From assembly GCA_003241285.1 (NCBI GenBank), contig QFOT01000090.1, positions 1 through 8,613 of the forward strand: 8,613 bases of DNA. Direction: 5' to 3'. The notes under the pieces were generated by a model. The model searched no databases and had not been told where the DNA came from. It saw only the letters and a program-made list of their open reading frames with translations. Below, piece by piece: positions 1 through 5,350 of this stretch. Both the position numbers and the translations under genes were made by a program. Numbering within the stretch: the first letter of the stretch is position 1; each line of letters starts with the position of its first letter. This DNA comes from Micavibrio aeruginosavorus. GTDB taxonomy: Bacteria > Pseudomonadota > Alphaproteobacteria > Micavibrionales > Micavibrionaceae.

Positions 1-2136
1 GAAGTCGCGGCTGACAGGCTGGAAGTCGGAGAGTTTGAGAGGCGGAAGCGCGGTTGAATTAGCTTTTTTCTTCGGCTCCGGCAGGGCTTCGATAAAGGTT
101 TCAAAACCGGCAATGGAGGATTTGATGTCCATCTCCTGCAACAAAACCGGGTGAATCTCTCCAAAATAGGCGAGGACCGTCGGGCCTAGCTTTAACGCGC
201 CGGATCTTCCCGGGTGATAATACGAGGGCGTATCGCGTGAAATTTGGACGTTGCCACTTGGCACGCCGCAGGCTTCGATGACGCGCAAAGCATCGGCTTT
301 TACGTCATAGGCATCGACATTTCGAACGCTCTCGTTCCAGTGACGGGATGAGTTTGCGCCGGCGCGAACTCCGGTAGCGACAATCTGCTGATCTTCGATA
401 TTCGTGCCTTTGAAAACAGGGCCGATTTCGAACAAGGCGACATCGCCGAAGCCGCGATTCGCATTGCGCTTCGCCGCTTCGATCAAATTCGGCAAAGTAG
501 ATGGGCGCATCTGGTCAAGGTCGGCGCTGATCGGGTTTTGCAATGTGAGCGCTTTTGATTGCGCATCATTCGCGCCGAATTTGGCGGCAAGAGAAGACGG
601 CATAAACGACCATGTCACGCATTCCTGCAGACCGGAAGCGGCAAGGATGTTGCGAGATTTACGCATGCGCATGCCCAGATTTGTCTCGGCGGATTTAGAA
701 ACGGCGCTGTCTCGCGTCACAGATATGCTTGGGATTTTGTCGAAACCGTAGATACGGGCGATTTCTTCAATCAGGTCGATTTCACCCTCGATATCCGGGC
801 GCCAAGAAGGTGGCGCGACTTTATCACCGCTAATAACAAAACCGAGATCAGTGAGAATTTTGGTTTGTGTTTCAAAAAGAATATCAAATCCGAGAATCTT
901 AGCGGCGGTTTCCTTACGCCATGTAATTTCGCGTTTCCATGCTGGAACTCCACCGGCCTGAATGGTTTCGGACGTCTCACCACCGCAAAGAGAAGTGATA
1001 AGATTTGTGGCGATATCGACGGCGTCGACCGTGAACTCTGGATCGATCCCGCGCTCGAAGCGGTACCGCGCATCTGAATTGATTCCAAGCGCACGACCTG
1101 TCTTTGCTGTGCGGTATGGATCGAAATAAGCGACTTCCAGATAAACATTGGTGGTTGTCTCTGACACGGCAGTGCTGTCGCCGCCCATGACGCCCGCCAG
1201 ACCTATCACGCCGCTATCGTCGCAGACTACCGTCATAAAATCATCGAGGGTGTAGGTTTTACCGTTCAGCGCCAGAAGCTCCTCACCTTTTTTGGCAAGG
1301 CGGACATGGATATTGCCTTTAATCTTGTCGGCATCGAACACATGGAGCGGGCGGCACAGATCGATCGACATGTAATTGGTGATATCGACGAGAGCAGAAA
1401 TCGGTTTTTGGCCGATAGAAGTTAGTTTGCTGGCGATTGCATCCGGCGATGCCCCGTTTTTTACGCCTTTGATGTAACGGCCCATAAAAATCGGGCAGGC
1501 CTCAAGGTTTTCGATTTTAACATCGATAGAAGATTTGAAACTGCCTTTAATAGAAGCGGCGTTTTGCAACGGCTTTAATATACCTAGCCCCGCAGCGGCT
1601 AAATCTCTTGCGATACCGCGCACGCCGGCGCAATCAGGGCGGTTAGGAGTTAGATTGATTTCGATAATCGGATCGCCAAGGCCAAGCGCATCGGCAATCG
1701 TCGTGCCGATAGCCAAAGATGGGTCGGCTTCGATAATGCCATCTGATTCTTCGGATAGAGACATCTCGGCGGCTGAGACCATCATGCCGTTTGATTCAAC
1801 ATCACGAATTTTTGATTTCTTCATCACCATGCCGTTGGACGGAATGACGGAAGCTTCCGGCGCATGGAAAGCCTTAAGGCCTGCTCTAGCATTGGGCGCT
1901 CCACAGACAATCTGCGTCATGCCGCTTTCGGTTTTAACCTGACAGACTTTGAGGCGATCTGCATTCGGGTGCTTCTCGGCTTCGATGATCTCGACCAGTT
2001 TGAACTGCGAGTAAATCGCCGCGCGGTCTTGTACGTCTTCGACTTCCAAACCGATATCGGTCAGCTTGATGACGATCTCGTCGAGGGTCGCAGTTGTTTC
2101 GAGATGCTCTTTAAGCCAGCTTAATGTGAATTTCAT
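1..2136 (-). CDS. pheT: Phenylalanyl-tRNA synthetase beta subunit (3' end outside window)
   Basis: PheT pairs with PheS in the cytoplasmic (alpha-beta)2 enzyme that charges tRNA-Phe; the beta subunit binds tRNA and edits Tyr-tRNA-Phe. I translated the minus strand from ATG at 2136 and found one open frame to base 1 (712 codons). In order: N-terminal MKFTLSWLKEHL; EMAP-II-like tRNA-binding domain about residues 40-150 (HPNADRL 57-63, VCGAPNARAG 77-86, VESNGMMVSAAE 113-124); B3/B4 editing domain about 210-390, with SDARYRFERGIDP at 354-366; B5 domain with PSWRPDIEGEIDLIEEIA at 443-460; catalytic-like domain with NPIS and RPSTLPNLI near 534-552 and YYHPGRSGAL at 639-648; start of the FDX-ACB anticodon-binding domain, SDFQPVSRDF, at 703-712. 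Family members are near 800 residues, so roughly 90 codons are missing beyond the edge. The start lies 1 nt after the pheS stop with no strong Shine-Dalgarno sequence, which suggests translational coupling. Confidence 0.97.
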   Translation of the reverse strand, partial: MKFTLSWLKEHLETTATLDEIVIKLTDIGLEVEDVQDRAAIYSQFKLVEIIEAEKHPNADRLKVCQVKTESGMTQIVCGAPNARAGLKAFHAPEASVIPSNGMVMKKSKIRDVESNGMMVSAAEMSLSEESDGIIEADPSLAIGTTIADALGLGDPIIEINLTPNRPDCAGVRGIARDLAAAGLGILKPLQNAASIKGSFKSSIDVKIENLEACPIFMGRYIKGVKNGASPDAIASKLTSIGQKPISALVDITNYMSIDLCRPLHVFDADKIKGNIHVRLAKKGEELLALNGKTYTLDDFMTVVCDDSGVIGLAGVMGGDSTAVSETTTNVYLEVAYFDPYRTAKTGRALGINSDARYRFERGIDPEFTVDAVDIATNLITSLCGGETSETIQAGGVPAWKREITWRKETAAKILGFDILFETQTKILTDLGFVISGDKVAPPSWRPDIEGEIDLIEEIARIYGFDKIPSISVTRDSAVSKSAETNLGMRMRKSRNILAASGLQECVTWSFMPSSLAAKFGANDAQSKALTLQNPISADLDQMRPSTLPNLIEAAKRNANRGFGDVALFEIGPVFKGTNIEDQQIVATGVRAGANSSRHWNESVRNVDAYDVKADALRVIEACGVPSGNVQISRDTPSYYHPGRSGALKLGPTVLAYFGEIHPVLLQEMDIKSSIAGFETFIEALPEPKKKANSTALPPLKLSDFQPVSRDF

Positions 2137-2137
2137 T

Positions 2138-3229
2138 TTATTTCGTCGCTCTATTGGGGCGGTTTAAGGGATCGAAGCCGTAATGGGAAAGCCAGCGTGT
2201 ATCGGCATCGAAGAACGTGCGCAAATCGGGAATGCCGTATTTGAGCATGGTCATACGCTCTAATCCCATACCAAAGGCAAAGCCTTGATATTCAGTCGGG
2301 TCGATACCGCAGTTTTTCAAAACATTCGGATGCACCATACCGGAGCCGAGGATTTCCATCCATTTTTGCTCCTGGCCTTTTGGCGCGGCCCCTAGTTTCA
2401 ATTCGCCGTTTTCGCGCCAGCAGCCGATATCAACCTCGGCGGAGGTTTCCGTGAAGGGAAAAAAGCTCGGACGGAAACGCACCGGCAAATCATCGACACC
2501 AAAAAAAGTGCGGACGAAATCAGTGAGGCAGCCTTTTAAGTGCGCCATCGTCACATTCTTGTCGATGAACAAACCTTCCATCTGGTGAAAAACCGGCGTG
2601 TGAGTGATGTCGTAATCGGAGCGATAGACGCGGCCCATGCAGATGATCTTGATGGGCGGCTTATTGGCCAGCATATGACGCACCTGCATTGTCGAGGTGT
2701 GCGTACGCAGGAGTTTGCGTTTAGCTTCGCCTTCTTTTGTTTCGTCATCCGGCAGGTAAAACGTGTCATGCATTTCCCGCGCCGGGTGGCCTTGCGGAAA
2801 ATTCAGTGCGGTAAAATTATGGAAGTCGTCTTCAATATCGGGACCGTCAATCGCGGTAAAACCCATATCGGCAAAAATGGATGTCAGTTCGTCCATCGTC
2901 TGGCTGATCGGGTGAATCGAGCCTTTACGGCTTGGGCGTACCGATAGCGTTACATCGATGGTTTCGGATGCCAGACGGCGATCCATTTCCTGACGCTGAA
3001 GCGCAGCTTCCTGTTTTGCGATCAGCTCGGCAATTTCGTCTTTTAAAACATTGAGCGCAGCACCCGCAGTTTTACGCGCTTCCGGGTCCATCTTGCCAAG
3101 ATCTTTCATCAGATCGGTGATGCGGCCTTTTTTACCCAAGGCGGTAACGCGGGCATTTTCTAACGAGGTCAGGTCATTGGCGGCTCCGACCATATCGATC
3201 AATTCTTTTTTAAGGGTAGAGGTATCCAT
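2138..3229 (-). CDS. pheS: Phenylalanyl-tRNA synthetase alpha subunit
   Basis: Catalytic subunit of phenylalanyl-tRNA synthetase, a class II aminoacyl-tRNA synthetase that activates phenylalanine with ATP and transfers it to tRNA-Phe in complex with PheT. At 363 residues it has normal length. An N-terminal coiled-coil tRNA-binding region (about 1-90) is followed by the class II core: LLRTHTSTMQVR at 173-184; motif 2, GRVYRSDYDITHTPVFHQME, at 199-218; FRPSFFPFTETSAEVDI at 252-268; GSGMVHPNVLKNCGIDP at 295-311; motif 3, GFAFGMGLERMTMLKYG, at 316-332. Thr262 sits where many homologues (e.g. E. coli, FTEPSAEVD) have Pro. An insertion of about 15 residues after EVDI (residues 269-290), relative to E. 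coli, fits alphaproteobacterial PheS. The ATG follows the TAG of the upstream HAD gene with no gap, and an AAGGAAG Shine-Dalgarno site lies 8 nt upstream inside that gene. Confidence 0.98.
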   Translation of the reverse strand: MDTSTLKKELIDMVGAANDLTSLENARVTALGKKGRITDLMKDLGKMDPEARKTAGAALNVLKDEIAELIAKQEAALQRQEMDRRLASETIDVTLSVRPSRKGSIHPISQTMDELTSIFADMGFTAIDGPDIEDDFHNFTALNFPQGHPAREMHDTFYLPDDETKEGEAKRKLLRTHTSTMQVRHMLANKPPIKIICMGRVYRSDYDITHTPVFHQMEGLFIDKNVTMAHLKGCLTDFVRTFFGVDDLPVRFRPSFFPFTETSAEVDIGCWRENGELKLGAAPKGQEQKWMEILGSGMVHPNVLKNCGIDPTEYQGFAFGMGLERMTMLKYGIPDLRTFFDADTRWLSHYGFDPLNRPNRATK

Positions 3230-3916
3230 CTATATTGCTTCCTTCAAATACGATTTTTGCAGGATTTCTTGTGCCTGTGCAAGGTCGTCGATCACATGAT
3301 TGGTGGTCGTTTTTTCGAAGCGGTGACGTGAGAAACAACCCCAAGTCACGGAAATGCAGTTAAGGCCAAGGCGATGGGCAATATCCGGCTCTTCTAGAGA
3401 ATCGCCGATGATATAGCTTTGGCTTAGATCATAGTCGTTTTCAGCCAGGATTTTTTCAAGTCGCTGGAGCTTATTGGTGGTGGTATAGCCAAGAACCGAA
3501 TTTTCCTGATTGCCGGAAATGATTTTGAAATAGCGAGTGATGTGGCGCTCGGCGATCTGATCGTGCAGATCGATATCGTTCTGGTTGGACAAGACCATCA
3601 GGTCGAAATCCTGATCTGCAAGAAACTCAAGCAATTCTACTGTACCTTCCCTCAGTGGGCAGGATTTGGCCAGCGGGCGATAGGTCGCAAAGAATACATC
3701 TGTCGCTTCCTGAAAACGGGAAAGGTAATCGTCAACCGCCACGCCATTGCGCGTATATACATGCACCAGCGGAAAATCCATCGTGTCGCGATACTGCTCA
3801 TGGCTAACGGGTTCTTGGCCGAAGAGTTTCAGCGTTTCGTTAAAGCCTGCATGATTGGCCAGCGTGTCGAATAGCAACGTGCCGTTCCAGTCGAAGATAA
3901 AAAGTTTTTTGGTCAT
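3230..3916 (-). CDS. HAD-superfamily hydrolase (phosphoglycolate phosphatase-like), 228 aa
   Basis: A cytoplasmic HAD-superfamily protein, probably a small-molecule phosphatase; the substrate cannot be read from sequence. All four HAD motifs are visible: motif I FDWNGTLL at 8-15 with nucleophile Asp9; motif II VLSNQ at 108-112 (Ser110); motif III lysine, probably Lys149; motif IV IIGDSLEEPDIA at 169-180 (Asp172, Asp178). The residue two after the nucleophile, normally an Asp acting as acid/base in phosphatases, is Asn11; I recall DWNGT in some other HAD proteins, so this need not mean loss of activity. The helical segment between motifs I and II (about 18-85) fits a C1-type cap. I start at ATG 3916, not at an in-frame ATG at 3982, because the longer form would run through the rplT terminator, lacks HAD-like sequence, and 3916 has an AGAGGAT site 5 nt upstream. 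The stop abuts pheS, so the gene is probably cotranscribed with pheST. Confidence 0.9.
   Translation of the reverse strand: MTKKLFIFDWNGTLLFDTLANHAGFNETLKLFGQEPVSHEQYRDTMDFPLVHVYTRNGVAVDDYLSRFQEATDVFFATYRPLAKSCPLREGTVELLEFLADQDFDLMVLSNQNDIDLHDQIAERHITRYFKIISGNQENSVLGYTTTNKLQRLEKILAENDYDLSQSYIIGDSLEEPDIAHRLGLNCISVTWGCFSRHRFEKTTTNHVIDDLAQAQEILQKSYLKEAI
3238..3244 (-). promoter_or_regulatory. Ribosome binding site of pheS inside the HAD gene
   Basis: AAGGAAG lies 8 nt before the pheS ATG and inside the last codons of the HAD gene. With TAG directly followed by ATG, ribosomes finishing the HAD protein are placed at the pheS start. This supports a coupled HAD-pheS-pheT unit and fixes the pheS start. 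Confidence 0.7.
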
Positions 3917-3919
3917 GCT

Positions 3920-3926
3920 ATCCTCT
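3920..3926 (-). promoter_or_regulatory. Ribosome binding site that decides the HAD start
   Basis: AGAGGAT lies just upstream of ATG 3916, with the GAGG core about 5 nt from the start. It supports this ATG over the in-frame ATG at 3982, whose product would have to be translated through the terminator hairpin at 3932-3959. I see no confident promoter for the HAD-pheST unit in the 71-nt gap. A TATAGA hexamer overlaps this site but is too close to the ATG to be convincing. Confidence 0.65.
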
Positions 3927-3931
3927 ATAAC

Positions 3932-3959
3932 AAAAAAGCAGCCTGTTGGGCTGCTTTTT
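3932..3959 (-). terminator. Intrinsic terminator after rplT
   Basis: On the minus strand GCAGCC, loop CAACA, GGCTGC is followed by TTTTTT; the flanking A and T runs extend the stem to about 11 bp. It begins about 29 nt after the rplT stop and ends before the HAD start. The flanking A and T runs make it look like a terminator on both strands, but no plus-strand gene faces it. It should end most rpmI-rplT transcripts; read-through could feed HAD-pheS-pheT. Confidence 0.92.
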
Positions 3960-3987
3960 CTAAATTGCTTTATTTCAAACAAAAATT

Positions 3988-4365
3988 TTAAGCAGCTTTT
4001 TTCGCTTTATCGAGCGCGGCTTTCGCCATTTCGAAAACAGCCTTAAAGCCTGCCGCATCGTTAACTGCCATATCGGCAAGGATTTTGCGGTCCAGCTCAA
4101 TACCAGCTTTGTGGACGCCGCCCATGAATTGAGCATATGTTAAGCCCAGTTCGCGGGATGCCGCGTTAATACGCTGGATCCACAAACCGCGGAAATCGCG
4201 TTTCTTGTTACGGCGGTCGCGGTAAGCGTATTGCAGCGCTTTTTCGACGCGTTGCAGCGCCGGACGGTAACAATTACCGGAGCGGCCGCGATAGCCTTTG
4301 GCAAGTTTCAGGATTTTGGTGTGACGGGCGTGAGCGCGTGGTGTACCTTTTTTAGCGCGAGACAT
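3988..4365 (-). CDS. rplT: 50S ribosomal protein L20
   Basis: L20 (bL20) binds 23S rRNA and is needed early in 50S assembly; in several bacteria it also represses its own operon by binding the mRNA leader. The 125-residue product matches the family throughout: basic N-terminus with ARHTKILKLAKGYRGRSGN at 13-31, ALQYAYRDRRNKKRDFRGLW at 43-62, RINAASRELGLTYAQFM at 65-81, and ELDRKILADMAVND at 90-103. It is a few residues longer than E. coli L20 (118), mainly through a short Lys/Ala end (DKAKKAA). The start is 4 nt after the rpmI stop; the AGGGAG site 9 nt upstream overlaps the last rpmI codons, typical of the coupled rpmI-rplT pair. A strong terminator follows. Confidence 0.98.
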   Translation of the reverse strand: MSRAKKGTPRAHARHTKILKLAKGYRGRSGNCYRPALQRVEKALQYAYRDRRNKKRDFRGLWIQRINAASRELGLTYAQFMGGVHKAGIELDRKILADMAVNDAAGFKAVFEMAKAALDKAKKAA

Positions 4366-4369
4366 CTAA

Positions 4370-4738
4370 TTATTCTCCCTTCGCTTTTGTTGTTTTCTTT
4401 GCAGCAGGTGCCTTTTTAACAGCAGCTTTAGGCGCTGCGGCTTTTTTCACTGCCGGTTTTTTGACATTTGCATTCGCTGCGGCTTTTTTAGCAGCGGATT
4501 CAGCAGGAGAAGGTGACTTCTTCGCTTTTTTTAATCCGCGCTCGTACGGCAGGAAGTTATCGAGAATGATTTTCGCATCGGACTCGTTCAGAATTTCCAT
4601 CCCGCGGGCTTTGCGTTTCATCGATTTCGGCTTGTTCATCATCATGTGGCGGGAAAATGACTGCTTGAACTTCACGCGGCCATTACCTGTCACCTGAAAG
4701 CGCTTTTTAGCAGCGCCTTTGGTCTTCATCTTCGGCAT
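4370..4738 (-). CDS. rpmI: 50S ribosomal protein L35 with a long Lys/Ala-rich C-terminal tail
   Basis: L35 (bL35) is a small basic protein of the large ribosomal subunit. Residues 1-68 are the normal protein: MPKMKTKGAAKKRFQVTGNG at 1-20, FSRHMMMNKPKSMKRKARG at 28-46, and DNFLPYERG at 60-68, the equivalent of the usual ...LPYA end. Most L35 proteins stop near residue 65. This one continues for 54 residues (69-122) with 17 Lys, 18 Ala and 5 Pro, no Arg and no aromatic residue, resembling histone H1-type tails. A frameshift is unlikely: the rplT ribosome binding site sits in the last rpmI codons and the two genes are 4 nt apart as usual. The start has an AGGAG site 6 nt upstream. No infC precedes it; gpt is the upstream neighbour, across a 117-nt gap. 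Confidence 0.95.
   Translation of the reverse strand: MPKMKTKGAAKKRFQVTGNGRVKFKQSFSRHMMMNKPKSMKRKARGMEILNESDAKIILDNFLPYERGLKKAKKSPSPAESAAKKAAANANVKKPAVKKAAAPKAAVKKAPAAKKTTKAKGE
4373..4537 (-). other. Low-complexity Lys/Ala/Pro tail region of rpmI
   Basis: This is the segment of rpmI coding for residues 68-122. It consists of loose repeats of the type (A/P)AVKK and AAPK, for example AVKKAAAPK followed by AAVKKAPAAKK. It is predicted disordered and strongly positive, so nucleic-acid contact (rRNA, or DNA non-specifically) is plausible. No other function can be read from it. Confidence 0.8.
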
Positions 4739-4763
4739 TTCTATCTCCTAAGTATTTGATATT

Positions 4764-4810
4764 AAATAAAACCCGTCGAGGCATGCCAAAGTTTCCTATA
4801 GCCAGACGGG
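4764..4810 (-). terminator. Terminator-like hairpin and U-tract between gpt and rpmI
   Basis: On the minus strand CCCGTC (4810-4805) pairs with GACGGG (4777-4772), giving 6 bp. An inner GGC/GCC pairing (4803-4801 with 4782-4780) sits beyond a small internal bulge, closing an 18-nt loop. TTTTATTT follows directly (4771-4764). The hairpin starts 45 nt after the gpt stop and its U-tract ends 25 nt before the rpmI ATG. It may end the rlmB-polA-gpt transcript; if the promoter at 4822-4851 is real, it lies inside the rpmI leader and could act as an attenuator. The stem is modest, so activity is uncertain. Confidence 0.55.
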
Positions 4811-4821
4811 CAATTGGAGCG

Positions 4822-4851
4822 GTTATACACAGGGAAAGGGCGTAAAAGCAA
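4822..4851 (-). promoter_or_regulatory. Candidate sigma-70-type promoter for rpmI-rplT
   Basis: A -35-like TTGCTT (4851-4846) and a -10-like TATAAC (4827-4822) are separated by 18 nt, directly after the gpt stop. The -10 matches five of six consensus bases, the -35 only three. Transcription would begin near 4815, giving a leader of about 75 nt that contains the hairpin at 4772-4810. Position and spacing suit a ribosomal protein promoter, but this is a pattern match only. Confidence 0.4.
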
Positions 4852-4855
4852 GGGT

Positions 4856-5344
4856 TTATTGCTTCAAATGTTTGCCGATTTTCTCAAAAATATGAGCCGG
4901 GAAGTTCAAATCGTCCCAAGGCAGATAGATCCAGCTATCCTGCAGCACATCGGTGACATAGACGTCGACTGTTTCAGTTCCTTTGGGTTTTGCATAAAGG
5001 CAGGCGTAGGTGGCTTTAGGGAGGATGTTGCGGATGGCGCGGAAGGTGTTGCCGGTATCTGACAACTCATCGATGACCAGCCAGCCTTCGCCGTCTCCGG
5101 CATGCTGGGGGGCGGAAGCGATTTTTGCCTCGGACTGGCTTTTGTGGTCGTAACTTGTGACGCTGATCGTTTCGATCAGGTGAATATCTAGTTCATACGC
5201 CACCTGGCTCGCCGGGATCAGTCCGCCACGTGCCACTGCAACGATGCCCTTAAAAGGGCCTTTATCTTTGAGTTTGACCGCCAAGGCTTTCGCCGTGACG
5301 TGGATGTCTTCCCAGGAAACAGGGTAATCATTTGTATATGTCAT
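4856..5344 (-). CDS. gpt: Xanthine-guanine phosphoribosyltransferase
   Basis: Gpt transfers the phosphoribosyl group of PRPP to guanine, xanthine or hypoxanthine, forming GMP, XMP or IMP in purine salvage; the E. coli enzyme is associated with the inner membrane. The 162-residue protein aligns along its length with E. coli Gpt (152 residues): SWEDIHVTAKALA at 10-22, VAVARGGLIPASQVAYEL at 35-52, SVTSYDH at 61-67, GDGEGWLVIDELSDTGNT at 83-100, YAKPKGTETVDVYV at 117-130, and QDSWIYLPWD at 135-144. The PRPP loop reads VIDELSDTGNT, keeping Asp92 and Asp96, with Glu93 for the second Asp and Asn99 for Gly of the E. coli VIDDLVDTGGT loop. The QDSWI...PWD end contains the tryptophan expected at the purine pocket and separates it from generic phosphoribosyltransferases. 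The start is 6 nt after the polA stop with no clear ribosome binding site, so it is probably coupled to polA. Confidence 0.93.
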   Translation of the reverse strand: MTYTNDYPVSWEDIHVTAKALAVKLKDKGPFKGIVAVARGGLIPASQVAYELDIHLIETISVTSYDHKSQSEAKIASAPQHAGDGEGWLVIDELSDTGNTFRAIRNILPKATYACLYAKPKGTETVDVYVTDVLQDSWIYLPWDDLNFPAHIFEKIGKHLKQ

Positions 5345-5350
5345 GACTTA

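Noticed and set aside
659..676. A gcatgcgcatgc palindromic run that might be a regulatory or recognition site.
   Set aside because: It lies inside conserved pheT codons (the MRMR segment, residues 489-492), occurs once, and has no partner elsewhere beyond a short GGCATGCC in the rpmI leader.
404..1077. Two overlapping plus-strand reading frames (404-751 and 559-1077).
   Set aside because: Both lie entirely opposite continuous, motif-rich pheT codons; the longer one is the antisense codon-register frame and arises because few TTA, CTA or TCA codons occur there. Neither resembles a known protein.
771..1148. A minus-strand reading frame of 125 codons.
   Set aside because: It is a shifted frame inside pheT, opposite the B3/B4 and B5 domain coding sequence, which is intact in its own frame.
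3914..3982. A phenylalanine-containing leader peptide starting at ATG 3982 that might attenuate pheST, like pheM in E. coli.
   Set aside because: The frame has no stop before the HAD gene and simply runs on into it. The adjacent Phe codons at residues 16-17 come from the T-tract of the rplT terminator and lie after the hairpin, not before it. No alternative antiterminator pairing is evident.
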